Source: Pseudomonadota bacterium
GTDB taxonomy: Bacteria > Pseudomonadota > Alphaproteobacteria > UBA828
NCBI GenBank assembly: GCA_027624955.1
Contig: JAQBTG010000033.1
Location: forward strand, 1-44,346
Direction of reading: 5' to 3'
Length of the DNA: 44,346 nt
The notes beneath the pieces are model-generated. The model worked only from the letters and a program-made list of their open reading frames with translations. It ran no database searches and was not told the DNA's origin. Position 1 is the first letter of the stretch; each line of letters opens with the position of its first letter. The translations under genes were made by a program, and so were the position numbers. Shown one piece after another: positions 15,101 to 23,477 of this stretch.

Positions 15101-16339
15101 CTAAATTACGCGGTCGAGCGCTTCGATCAGGCGCGCGACTTCGGCCTCAGTGTTGTAATGCACCATGGAGGCGCGGATAACGCCGCCGTCGGCTTCCAAG
15201 CCGAGATCCCGGATACAGCGCGCGGCATAGAAATCACCACTGCTGACGGCGACTTTGAAAGGCTCTAGGGCGGCGGGGACCTCTTCTGCCCTGCGGCCGG
15301 CAACGGTAAAAGAGAATGTCGGTGCGCGGCTTTCCTGCGCTGCCGTCTGCCGGCCGATCAAACGCACACCTTTTTTAGCGCGGAGAAACTCCACGAACGG
15401 CGCGGCGATATGTTCTTCGTGATCAGCCATCAGGGTAAACACCTGCTTCATACGCTCATGCAGCGTCACATTGCTGGCACCGAAGTGATGGCGGTGAAGA
15501 ATGTCGAAATATTCGGTGATGCCCGACAGCGCTGCCGTCAATTCATGGTTGGGTCCGCCGGGATTGAGCTTGAGCGGCATGTCGTCGGCAAGGAAGAAAT
15601 GATTGTTGTTGGCGGCGCGCGCCAGATGCTCGCGCTTGCCGTAGAGCAACGAGAGATGCGGGCCATAGAGCTTGTAGAGCGAACATAAATAGAAATCGAC
15701 ATCCCAGGCTTTGACATCAATGGCGCGGTGCGGCGCATAGGCAACGCCATCGACGCACACCAAGGCCCCGGCAGCATGTATCTTGCGAGTAATTTCGGGC
15801 ACATCGTTGATGCCGCCGGCGATGTTTGAGAGGTGGCTGAAACAGACGAGCCGCGTCCGCGAATTGAGCAGTTTTTCCAATTCCGACACTTCGAGCTCAG
15901 CGGTTTCCGGGTTAAAACGCCATTCGCGGATTGTGAAGCCAAACTCTTCAAGCCGCCGCCAGGCGCCATTATTGGCTTCATGGTCCAAATTGGTGACGAT
16001 GATCTCGTCGCCCGGCTGGAACCAGCCGCGAATGGCGTGCGACAGCAAGAACACATTCATCGATGTGCTCACCCCGACCATGACTTCATCGGGCGCCGCA
16101 CCGATCATCTCGGCCATCAAGCGCTGACTTTCTTCGATCCGCCGCGCGCCCTCAGCTGACGCGTCATAGCCCGCGCCGGGCTGGACGAAGTTCTCCGCCA
16201 TATAGGATTGAACGCGCGCCAGCACTGGGCTGGCAGCCAGCGTGCCGCCGGCATTTTCGAACAGCGCCCAGCCGTCGCTCAACGCCGGAAAATGGGATCG
16301 CGCGAAATCGATATCGAGGCGCACGCCCGCTTCAGACAT
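15101..16339 (-). CDS. Class V aminotransferase-fold PLP enzyme (cysteine-desulfurase-like)
   Basis: A 412-residue fold-type I PLP enzyme of the class V family. PLP Lys223 lies in SLYKLYGPH, Asp197 in VCVDGVAYAPH contacts the pyridine nitrogen, and His120 in LDHEANN stacks on the ring. There is no obvious C-terminal cysteine loop of the NifS/SufS type, so activity as cysteine desulfurase is not assured; an aminotransferase, lyase or epimerase role is equally possible. The start at 16339 follows the upstream stop by seven bases, with GAGAAG overlapping that stop. It lies third in a unit with a lactonase-like and an isochorismatase-fold protein, which suggests a small-molecule nitrogen or carbon pathway. 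Confidence 0.85.
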   Translation of the reverse strand: MSEAGVRLDIDFARSHFPALSDGWALFENAGGTLAASPVLARVQSYMAENFVQPGAGYDASAEGARRIEESQRLMAEMIGAAPDEVMVGVSTSMNVFLLSHAIRGWFQPGDEIIVTNLDHEANNGAWRRLEEFGFTIREWRFNPETAELEVSELEKLLNSRTRLVCFSHLSNIAGGINDVPEITRKIHAAGALVCVDGVAYAPHRAIDVKAWDVDFYLCSLYKLYGPHLSLLYGKREHLARAANNNHFFLADDMPLKLNPGGPNHELTAALSGITEYFDILHRHHFGASNVTLHERMKQVFTLMADHEEHIAAPFVEFLRAKKGVRLIGRQTAAQESRAPTFSFTVAGRRAEEVPAALEPFKVAVSSGDFYAARCIRDLGLEADGGVIRASMVHYNTEAEVARLIEALDRVI

Positions 16340-16346
16340 TTGCTTC

Positions 16347-16958
16347 TCAGCCGCCCAGCGCGGCGACGACGTCATCGGTGGACACGCGCTCGGCAATGTT
16401 TTCGAGGGCGAAGTTCAAACCGGCATTCTGCCACTCGTCATTAATCGTCGAGGTGCCGTCAGTCACGACCACAGCGCGGTAGCCGGAATCGGCTGCGTGG
16501 CGGGCGGTATGCTCGACCGAAAAATTCGTCCACGCGCCACTAATAACGACAGTGTCGACGCCGAGGCCTGTCAGGATGGTTTCCAGACTGGTGCCGTGAA
16601 ATCCGTTCATGCGCATTTTCTCGACCACAAAATCGCCGTCCTGCGGCGCCACGCCGTCCGCCGCGGCGGCGCCCCAGGTGCCGCGCACCAGGGCACCCGC
16701 CTCCTTAACACCTTGAAACAGCGGCGCGTTCAATTTTAGCCCGGGCGCGCCAGGCTCGACGATGTAGTGGACATGAATAACGGCCATACCGGCGGCGCGC
16801 GCGGCGGCTGCCATGCGTGCCGCGTTGGCCACCACGTTCTGGCTCTTGGCGTGGGCAGGCGCACCGGAATCGGCGAACGCCCCGCCTTCGATGATCACGT
16901 CATTCTGTAGGTCCTGAATGATTAGGGCGCTGGATTTCGCATCTAATTCAATTGCCAT
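16347..16958 (-). CDS. Isochorismatase-fold hydrolase with Ser in place of the catalytic Cys
   Basis: A 203-residue member of the isochorismatase-like superfamily. Asp16 (in IIQDLQND) and Lys114 (in VVEKMRMNGF) of the usual Asp-Lys-Cys triad are present. In the nucleophile motif, GAWTNFSVEHTARHA, the expected Cys is Ser147 (codon TCG). Amidases of this fold (N-carbamoylsarcosine amidase, nicotinamidase) need the Cys. True isochorismatases such as PhzD lack it and act on a vinyl ether without a covalent step. So this protein may be a non-amidase member, may use Ser, or may be inactive. It sits 12 bases after the SMP-30 gene and seven before the aminotransferase gene. Confidence 0.85.
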   Translation of the reverse strand: MAIELDAKSSALIIQDLQNDVIIEGGAFADSGAPAHAKSQNVVANAARMAAAARAAGMAVIHVHYIVEPGAPGLKLNAPLFQGVKEAGALVRGTWGAAAADGVAPQDGDFVVEKMRMNGFHGTSLETILTGLGVDTVVISGAWTNFSVEHTARHAADSGYRAVVVTDGTSTINDEWQNAGLNFALENIAERVSTDDVVAALGG

Positions 16959-16970
16959 TTGCTTGAACCC

Positions 16971-17885
16971 CTACTTCATATAGCTCAAGCGGTTGCCAGA
17001 GACCTTCATGCGGACGCGGTAGACTGAGGTTGTGCAGCAGACATAAAGGTCCTTCCAATCGCTGCCACCCCAGTTCAGATTTGCTGAATGTTCCGGCATT
17101 TCGATGATGCCGAGATGCGCGCCGCTGGTATCGTAGACCCATAGCCCTTTTGGACCGGTGACGTAGATGTTGCCGTGTTCGTCGCATTTCATGCCGTCGA
17201 CGACGCCGTTTGCCAATTCACCATCGCCGATATTTTCGGCAAACATGCGCCCGTTCGTCAGCGAACCATCGGCATTGACGTCATAGACCCGGATGTGACC
17301 GCGCGGCGTATCATTGATATAGAGCAGGCTCTCATCGGGTGAAAAACACAACCCGTTGGGCTGGCCGTAATCATTGGCGACACAAGTGACATCGCCGTCG
17401 GGCGAAATGCGGAACACGCCCTGGAAATCAAGCTCACACTCGCGCTCTTCGCCGAATACCGGCATGCGGCCATAGGTGGGGTCGGAGAAATACACCGCGC
17501 CATCAGATTTGACGACGACATCGTTGGGGCTGTTGAGCTCCTTGTCGCCAAAATGTGATGCCAGCACTTGGCGCTCACCGCTCGCGGTTTCGCGCGCTAG
17601 ATAGGAGGTGGAGTGCTCACAAATATACAAGTTCAGATCGCCGTCATAGGTCATGCCGTTGCATTTGTTGGCCGGCGTACCCGATGCTTGGCGCACTACG
17701 GTTGCGCCATCGGCGGCACTCCAGCGGCCGCGCGCATCGTTCGGTATGTCGCTGAAATAAAGGCAATTTTCCGCCGGGTTCCACAGTGGCCCTTCGGTGA
17801 ATTGAAAACCGGTAGCAACCTGTTCGACTGCGGCATCTTTGGCAATCAAGTCAAACAGCCTATCTGAATTCGCGATAACGGCCAT
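16971..17885 (-). CDS. SMP-30/gluconolactonase-family protein
   Basis: A 304-residue six-bladed beta-propeller of the SMP-30/gluconolaconase/LRE family, which hydrolyses sugar lactones or other esters with one divalent metal. The metal ligands expected in the family are visible: Glu31 in FTEGPLW, Asn in NSPNDVVV, Asn in QPNGLCFS and Asp in LYINDTPRG. There is no signal peptide with the start chosen at 17885 (ACGGGAG just before the ATG, preceded by AAGGAT), so it is cytoplasmic. It heads a four-gene minus-strand unit and is divergent from the nitrilase gene across 160 bases that should hold both promoters. Substrate unknown. Confidence 0.88.
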   Translation of the reverse strand: MAVIANSDRLFDLIAKDAAVEQVATGFQFTEGPLWNPAENCLYFSDIPNDARGRWSAADGATVVRQASGTPANKCNGMTYDGDLNLYICEHSTSYLARETASGERQVLASHFGDKELNSPNDVVVKSDGAVYFSDPTYGRMPVFGEERECELDFQGVFRISPDGDVTCVANDYGQPNGLCFSPDESLLYINDTPRGHIRVYDVNADGSLTNGRMFAENIGDGELANGVVDGMKCDEHGNIYVTGPKGLWVYDTSGAHLGIIEMPEHSANLNWGGSDWKDLYVCCTTSVYRVRMKVSGNRLSYMK

Positions 17886-18045
17886 CTCCCGTATCCTTTT
17901 TTGTTTGCTTTTACGCGGCCATGATAGCGCCTTACAGCCTGCCGTGAAGCCGGTTTTTTGCCCGGCAAGAATGCCGGTCACCGCTGGCGGGCAGCAGCAG
18001 AACAAGTTAGTCTGGCGGCTGACATCACAAGGGAGATCGGCCACC

Positions 18046-18876
18046 ATGAAACTTTCGCTTATCCAAATGAACAGCTCGCCCGACCGCGACGAGAATGTCG
18101 AACGCGCCGCGCGCTATATCGACGAGGCAGTCGCGCGCGACAAGCCGGATCTCGTCGTCATCCCGGAGTTCTTCAATCACGTCTACGTCTTTCAATATCG
18201 CGATTACAAATATATCGATTGTGCCGAGCGCGAATCTGGCGTCGCCATCACACGGATGCGGGAAAAGGCAAAGGAGCACGGCATTCACGTCATCGCGACA
18301 ATCTTCGAAGAGCAATCGGCGGGCGTCTATTACGATTCCGCGATGGTGATCAATCCGGCCGGAGAGATTATCGGCAAATATCGCAAGGTTCAGCCCGCCG
18401 CCGTGGCCAGCCTGGAAAAAATATATTTCCGCTACGGTTCGTATTTTCCGGTGTTCAAGATTGGCGAATGGCGGGTTGGCATAAATATTTGTTACGACAC
18501 GTTCTTTCCTGAATCGGCGCGCTGTGCCGCACTGAATGGGGCCGAACTCATCGTTATTCCTTTCGCCACCCCGAAAAAGGCGTGCTGGCGCGAAATGATG
18601 ATGACCCGGGCGTTCGAGAACGGCGCTTATGTGGCGCCGTGCAATAAAGTGGGCCTGGAAGGCGAATGGTATTTTGAGGGGCGCAGCATGATCGTTTCGC
18701 CGACCTCCGAAGTGCTGGTCGAGGCCGGCAATGAGGGCGACGAAATTATTACGGCCTCGCTCGAGCGTGAACTGGTGTTTGAAACCCGACGCAACCTGCC
18801 CATGTTCCGCGACCGGCGGCCCGACCTCTACACGCCGATCTGCACCGCGACGGAAGACCTTCCGCAGGTGAACTAG
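18046..18876 (+). CDS. Carbon-nitrogen hydrolase (nitrilase superfamily)
   Basis: A 276-residue nitrilase-superfamily amidohydrolase, close in layout to N-carbamoylputrescine amidase or beta-ureidopropionase-type enzymes. The catalytic triad is complete: Glu41 in VIPEFFNH, Lys114 in KYRKVQ and Cys149 in NICYDTFFPE. It hydrolyses an amide or carbamoyl group, releasing ammonia, in the cytoplasm. The ATG at 18046 was chosen over longer upstream frames because AGGGAG lies nine bases before it and the longer frame would run into the divergent lactonase gene. The gene is followed after 14 bases by a periplasmic protein gene. The neighbouring isochorismatase-fold protein makes a shared nitrogen pathway thinkable, but the substrate is open. 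Confidence 0.9.
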   Translation: MKLSLIQMNSSPDRDENVERAARYIDEAVARDKPDLVVIPEFFNHVYVFQYRDYKYIDCAERESGVAITRMREKAKEHGIHVIATIFEEQSAGVYYDSAMVINPAGEIIGKYRKVQPAAVASLEKIYFRYGSYFPVFKIGEWRVGINICYDTFFPESARCAALNGAELIVIPFATPKKACWREMMMTRAFENGAYVAPCNKVGLEGEWYFEGRSMIVSPTSEVLVEAGNEGDEIITASLERELVFETRRNLPMFRDRRPDLYTPICTATEDLPQVN

Positions 18877-18890
18877 GATTGATCAGCAAT

Positions 18891-20486
18891 ATGTTGCGAA
18901 AATCGCTGTGGCGCCGCTCTGCTTTGTTTGCGCTCGCGCTTGGAATCGCCGGTTCGCTTTCGGTCCATAGCGCGCCGCGCGCTGAAACGGCACAAGACGC
19001 TGCTTCGGCAAAAGCCTTGCTCGGCGAGGTTTTTGAATACCTCACGACCCTAATTACCTCCACGAATGAGGACTTAACCCTCGAATTGGGAGCTGAGCCG
19101 AGCGCCCAACCGAGTGGCAGCAGGGTCGAAATGATCTTCCCCGCCCCCAGTATCCTCGATCGCACTGGCGGCGGATTTCACCTGGGAAATGTGACGGCCA
19201 GCGTCACCCCGCAAGAGAAAGACCAGTTTCGATTCTCTGTCGGCCTGCCGAATTCTATGACCGTCTCGGAGGCAGGCGGCATAACCGAAGGTGAGGTGAG
19301 CTGGGGGGCGGGCGCGCTGCGCGGGGTTTGGCGTGCTGATTTGCGAACCGCCACGGAAATTCATGGCTCTCTTAAAAGTCTTATCTTCACCGACATAAAC
19401 CAGAATGAAAGACAGGTTGTTGGCAAGATTAACTCTGTTGCTATGGATCAGGAATTTGCCGAATCTGCGAACGGCTGGTGGAGCGGTCCGTTTGTATACG
19501 ACGCCACGAACATAGAGGTCTCACCGGCTGATCGAGACGAGAATGTTTCTCTCGGCAAGCTTTCAGTGAGCGGCGAGTTGCAGGATTTTGACCTCTATGC
19601 CTGGCAAGCGCTTTCCGAATGGGGGGACTCGATTTCAGCTGCGGTTGATGGCACGGGTCCAACTTCGTTTGGCGGTAGCCAAGCCGTAGCACGAATATTC
19701 GAAGCCATGAATCTGGGCGCTGGGAATACCGGATTGTTGGTCTCAGATCTGAGTTATGGCCCGCCCGGTAGGCCGGAATTTAAAATGGGTGAGCTCAACC
19801 TCAGCATGAACTACGACAATGGCGCCAGGCCCGGAGCTTACAGTTTTAATGTGGATTGGCAGGGGTTGGAGCAAACCGACAGCGATATTCCAGCGGCGTA
19901 CTTTACCCATACAGGCGCGCTGAAAATGCATCTCGAACAGTTTCCCCTTCGACAAATTGTGGCCTTGACGTTGCGCGAAACCGAGAATCTTAGCCCGCCC
20001 ATTGATTCCGTTCACAATGACTTTAGCGCGCCCCTTCAGTTCATGATCTTGCCACTGATCAACGCCAACCAAACCCGTCTCCGGTTGGAAAAATTGGTGC
20101 TGCGCAGTTCGATCGCGGCACTGGCAGCGTCGGGAAATTTGTCCGCCGAGAATGACTCTGCGTTGGGCGTTGTCGGCGACGCACGCCTCGAACTCGCTGG
20201 CCTCGACAGGCTCATTGCCGCTGCCGCGCGCCAGGCGTTGAGCGGCGAAGACGCGACGGAGATGTTGGCTTTTCTAACTTTCGCTAAGGGGCTCGGACGA
20301 CCGGAACCCGACGCCGAGGGCGAGCTGGTTTATGTCTACGATGTCGTCCTGCCGGCGGACGGGATCGTTCTGATAAACGAAATACCGCTCGACCTGCTGC
20401 AGAACAGCGGCCTGACGGCGCTGCCCCAAGCGCCCGACGCCAAGGTACAGGCCAACTCCGAAACCTCCGAAGCGCCCCGATCCTAG
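18891..20486 (+). CDS. Exported DUF2125-like protein
   Basis: A 531-residue protein with an N-terminal signal sequence (MLRKSLWRRS, then a hydrophobic core to about residue 30, Ala-rich cleavage region). The body is beta-rich with no enzyme motif. The layout, long repeats of strand-forming segments and a leucine-rich C-terminal part (LVLRSSIAALAASG, ARLELAGLDRLI), fits the DUF2125/YdgA-like group of alphaproteobacterial periplasmic proteins of unknown role. The ATG at 18891 puts the signal peptide at the right place; a TTG 12 bases upstream is less likely. It is probably co-transcribed with the nitrilase gene. A hairpin at 20519-20542 follows. Confidence 0.7.
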   Translation: MLRKSLWRRSALFALALGIAGSLSVHSAPRAETAQDAASAKALLGEVFEYLTTLITSTNEDLTLELGAEPSAQPSGSRVEMIFPAPSILDRTGGGFHLGNVTASVTPQEKDQFRFSVGLPNSMTVSEAGGITEGEVSWGAGALRGVWRADLRTATEIHGSLKSLIFTDINQNERQVVGKINSVAMDQEFAESANGWWSGPFVYDATNIEVSPADRDENVSLGKLSVSGELQDFDLYAWQALSEWGDSISAAVDGTGPTSFGGSQAVARIFEAMNLGAGNTGLLVSDLSYGPPGRPEFKMGELNLSMNYDNGARPGAYSFNVDWQGLEQTDSDIPAAYFTHTGALKMHLEQFPLRQIVALTLRETENLSPPIDSVHNDFSAPLQFMILPLINANQTRLRLEKLVLRSSIAALAASGNLSAENDSALGVVGDARLELAGLDRLIAAAARQALSGEDATEMLAFLTFAKGLGRPEPDAEGELVYVYDVVLPADGIVLINEIPLDLLQNSGLTALPQAPDAKVQANSETSEAPRS

Positions 20487-20518
20487 CGGGTCCTAGGTGT
20501 TGCCCCGGCACGGCAAGA

Positions 20519-20542
20519 GGAAGGCGGGCAAAGCCGCCTTCC
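20519..20542. terminator. Perfect 9-bp hairpin between convergent genes
   Basis: GGAAGGCGG, six-base loop, CCGCCTTCC, lying in the 66 bases between the stop codons of the DUF2125-like gene (plus) and the SDR gene (minus). The perfect symmetry suits a bidirectional terminator. A T-run is absent on both strands, which is common in GC-rich alphaproteobacteria. Confidence 0.6.
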
Positions 20543-20552
20543 CTGCCCTATC

Positions 20553-21314
20553 CTAAAACTGCACGCGGTTTGTCAGCGCGCCGTCGACCACAAGATTGGT
20601 GCCGGTGATGAACGTCGCAATGGGGCTCGCCAGGAACACGCTGGCGTTGGCAACTTCCTCCGCCGTCGCCATGCGGCCGGTTTTGTTCATGCCGAGCGCT
20701 TTGCTGAACAGCTCCGGAATGTTTTTTTCGATCATCTCCCATACGCCACCTGCAAAATAGGTATTGCCCGGCGATACTGAGTTGACCCGGATGTTCTTGC
20801 CGGCCAATTCGCAAGCCAGGGTTTTGGCATAATGAATGAGTGCCGCCTTGAACGCACCGTACGGGCCGGCGGCAAAATCGATCTCAACGCCGGAGACGCT
20901 TGAGATGATCACAATGGAGCCGGCATCAGATTTCTCCAGCATCGGCAGCGCGGCTTCCACGGTATTCACCGTATGCAGCATGTCGACCTCAAACTGGGCA
21001 CGCCATGATTCCTCATTGCGCTCAATCGCCAGGGCGCTGACGTTGGGGACCACGATGTCCAACCCGCCGAGCGCGTTTTCACAATCCGCCACCCATTTGC
21101 GCACGGCGTCGCCGTCTCGCACATCAATGGCACTGCCGTAGGCGTTCACGCCTTTGGCTTTCAGCGCCGCGACCGCAGCATCTACTTCTTCCGCGTTGCG
21201 CGCGCAAATGCCGACATTGCAGCCCTCGTCCGCAAGCAGATTGGCGATCGCGCGGCCAATGCCCTTGCTGCCGCCAGTGATGATCGCTTTGCGACCTTTC
21301 AAACCCAAATCCAT
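20553..21314 (-). CDS. Short-chain dehydrogenase/reductase (SDR)
   Basis: A 253-residue classical SDR that oxidises or reduces a carbonyl/alcohol with NAD(P). The cofactor motif GGSKGIG is at residues 14-20, catalytic Ser at 138-139 (IISSVSG), and Tyr152 and Lys156 in PYGAFKAAL. Oddities: the usual NNAG after strand 4 is PNVSA, and the conserved Asn of helix 4 is Asp111. The start is ATG 21314 with GGAGGAGAC eight bases upstream. It is divergent from the LLM flavoenzyme gene, so the two may share a promoter region and a pathway. Substrate unknown. Confidence 0.88.
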   Translation of the reverse strand: MDLGLKGRKAIITGGSKGIGRAIANLLADEGCNVGICARNAEEVDAAVAALKAKGVNAYGSAIDVRDGDAVRKWVADCENALGGLDIVVPNVSALAIERNEESWRAQFEVDMLHTVNTVEAALPMLEKSDAGSIVIISSVSGVEIDFAAGPYGAFKAALIHYAKTLACELAGKNIRVNSVSPGNTYFAGGVWEMIEKNIPELFSKALGMNKTGRMATAEEVANASVFLASPIATFITGTNLVVDGALTNRVQF

Positions 21315-21457
21315 GCTATGTCTCCTCCCGTTTCTCGTAAATTGCCGCCGAGCACGCTAGCGCGGCGATTTTTGCTCCTAAATCACCTTATCATGCAAGA
21401 CAGAGCCGGTTGTGCCGGATAATATGCGCCGACACAACGCCCCAGGAAGGAAATACA

Positions 21458-22420
21458 ATGGAATTCGGTTTCAACGTGCCAAACAGCGGCATTCTCGCTA
21501 ATCCCGGCGATATTACGACAATTTCTCAGCGCGGCGAGGAATTGGGATTCTCGATATTGGCGATTCCCGATCACATTGTATTTCCGCGCAGCATTTCCTC
21601 ACGCTACCCGTATTCCGCCGATGGCGCGTTTACCTTCGCACAGGATTTTGCAGGCGATTTTCTCGAGCCCTTGGCGCTCATGGCGCATGTGGCCGCCATC
21701 ACCAAAAAGGCGCGTATCCTGACCTCCGTCATGGTGGTGCCCTACCGCGATCCGATCCTCACCGCGAAGCTGGTGTCTACCATCGATGTCATGTCGGGCG
21801 GGCGGGTGATTCTTGGTTGCGGCGCCGGCTGGATGGAAGAGGAGTTCGTCGCTGTGAACGCGCCACCATTTAAGGAACGCGGCAAGGTGACGGACGAATA
21901 CATCATGGCCTTCCGCGAATTATGGACTGCCGAGAATCCGAATTTCAAAGGGAAATATACCGAATTTTCCGACATCTTCTTTGCCCCCAAGCCGGTGCAA
22001 ACCCCGCATCCTCCAATTTGGATCGGCGGCGAAAGCATGCCAGCCATTCGCCGCACGGCGCGCCTCGGCGACGCCTGGTATCCGATTGGCTGCAACCCGC
22101 ACCATCCGCTGGACACCATTGAAAAATTCTCCGCCGGGCTCGATTCCCTCAAAGCAGAAGCTGAGAAAGTCGACCGAGACCCGGCGTCTATCGATCTCGC
22201 CTTTTGGGCGGTTTGGTATGGTGGCAATACGCCGACCATGTTGGACGGCGGCGGGCGCATGATACTGACCGGTAGCTCTGATGATATCGCCGGCGATATC
22301 AAAGCATTAGAGGAACTGGGCGTGCGCCATGTCCTCTTTAATTTTCTCGGCGCCACTCTCGAGGACTCGCTCGACAATATGGAGAATTTTGCCGCCAACG
22401 TGATGTCGTTGGTGCGCTAG
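21458..22420 (+). CDS. LLM-class flavin-dependent oxidoreductase (1)
   Basis: A 320-residue TIM-barrel protein of the luciferase-like monooxygenase family. It uses FMN or F420 to oxidise or reduce small organic molecules. Visible marks are the N-terminal barrel strand MEFGFNVPNSG, DHIVFP near residue 40, SGGRVILGCGAGWMEEEF (about 118-135) and PPIWIGGE (about 186-193). The pattern resembles the F420-linked subgroup, but the cofactor cannot be decided by eye. The ATG is preceded by AGGAAGG. It is followed after 24 bases by a second LLM gene. Confidence 0.85.
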   Translation: MEFGFNVPNSGILANPGDITTISQRGEELGFSILAIPDHIVFPRSISSRYPYSADGAFTFAQDFAGDFLEPLALMAHVAAITKKARILTSVMVVPYRDPILTAKLVSTIDVMSGGRVILGCGAGWMEEEFVAVNAPPFKERGKVTDEYIMAFRELWTAENPNFKGKYTEFSDIFFAPKPVQTPHPPIWIGGESMPAIRRTARLGDAWYPIGCNPHHPLDTIEKFSAGLDSLKAEAEKVDRDPASIDLAFWAVWYGGNTPTMLDGGGRMILTGSSDDIAGDIKALEELGVRHVLFNFLGATLEDSLDNMENFAANVMSLVR

Positions 22421-22444
22421 AAGGCGAAAGGAACTGACAGGCAA

Positions 22445-23437
22445 ATGAGTTTTCCATTGCCCGAGCGTCTAGAGATCGGCTTTCAGAATGTGCAACCGCC
22501 CGCCGATGCGCGCGGTAATTTTCAGATCGCCGATTTCGAAACCACCAAGCGCCTCGTGCTCGCCCTCGAGCGCAACGGCTTTCACGCCATGTGGGCGGGC
22601 GATCATTTGGCTTTCGCTCAACCGATCTTGGACCCGATGATCCAGCTCGCTCAGGCCTCGGCGATCTCACAGAGTCTCAAGCTTGGCACGGCGGTGTTTC
22701 TGTTGCCGCTCCGCCATCCCGCAGGGGTCGCCAAGCAGGTCGCGACGCTCGACCTCTTGTCGTCGGGCCGCGTCATCTTCGGCGTTGGTGTTGGCGGCGA
22801 ATTTCCCGGTGAATTTGCCCTGAGCGGGATACCGGTAACGGAGCGCGGCGCGCGCCTGAGCGAAAGCATCGAGGTCCTGCGCAAATTATGGAGCGCTAAG
22901 CCGGTTGAGAATGCCGGCAAATTCTATCCCTTTCCCGAGGTGCAGATGCTGCCGGCACCGCATTCCCCCGGCGGCCCGCCAATTTGGTGCGGCGGGCGCC
23001 AGGAGCCGGCGCTGCGCCGCGCCGGGCGGCTGGCGGACGGCTGGCTCTCTTATGTGGTGACACCGGAGCAATATCGCGCCGGATTGGAGGTCATCCGCCG
23101 CGCCGCAGAAGAGAGAGAGCGCGATCTTTCAGGATTCGGCACTGGGCATCTGCTGTTTGTGCGCTTGTCCAAGGATTACGAAAGCGCGCTCGACTATGCG
23201 ACGAAAATGCTGAGTGCCCGCTATGAAATGGATTTCAGCAAAGCGGCAAAACGCTATTGTGCGCTCGGGACGGCGGAACAGGTGGCGGCCACAATTCGGG
23301 AATTCTATCAAGCCGGCGTGCGGCATTTGGTCGTTGATTTTATCGCTGAGCGGGCCGATCAAATCGAGCAGATAGATCATTTTGGCGCCGACGTGATGCC
23401 GCTTCTTGCCGATTTAATTCAGCGCCCACTATCTTAA
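22445..23437 (+). CDS. LLM-class flavin-dependent oxidoreductase (2)
   Basis: A 330-residue second member of the luciferase-like family, with only modest similarity to its upstream neighbour. Barrel marks: WAGDHLAFAQP (about residues 45-55), LLSSGRVIFGVGVGGEFPGEF (about 102-122) and GPPIWCGGRQ (about 177-186). Both LLM genes are on the plus strand with a 24-base gap and form a two-gene unit. Tandem LLM genes often encode either a heteromeric pair like LuxAB or two enzymes of one pathway; the divergence here favours two separate enzymes. The gene ends 25 bases before the convergent histidine kinase piece. Confidence 0.85.
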   Translation: MSFPLPERLEIGFQNVQPPADARGNFQIADFETTKRLVLALERNGFHAMWAGDHLAFAQPILDPMIQLAQASAISQSLKLGTAVFLLPLRHPAGVAKQVATLDLLSSGRVIFGVGVGGEFPGEFALSGIPVTERGARLSESIEVLRKLWSAKPVENAGKFYPFPEVQMLPAPHSPGGPPIWCGGRQEPALRRAGRLADGWLSYVVTPEQYRAGLEVIRRAAEERERDLSGFGTGHLLFVRLSKDYESALDYATKMLSARYEMDFSKAAKRYCALGTAEQVAATIREFYQAGVRHLVVDFIAERADQIEQIDHFGADVMPLLADLIQRPLS

Positions 23438-23447
23438 GCCGGCGGTT

Positions 23448-23477
23448 CTAAGCCGACTTCTTCTAGGCCGACTTCTT
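23448..23477. repeat. 15-bp tandem duplication over the kinase stop codon
   Basis: CTAAGCCGACTTCTT is followed directly by CTAGGCCGACTTCTT (one mismatch). On the minus strand this repeats the last five codons Lys-Lys-Ser-Ala-stop, in frame. The duplication is silent for the protein because the first stop is kept. Confidence 0.85.

Noticed and set aside
16347-16958. Naming the isochorismatase-fold protein a nicotinamidase or cysteine hydrolase
   Set aside because: The catalytic Cys is Ser147, so a thiol-amidase name would be misleading.
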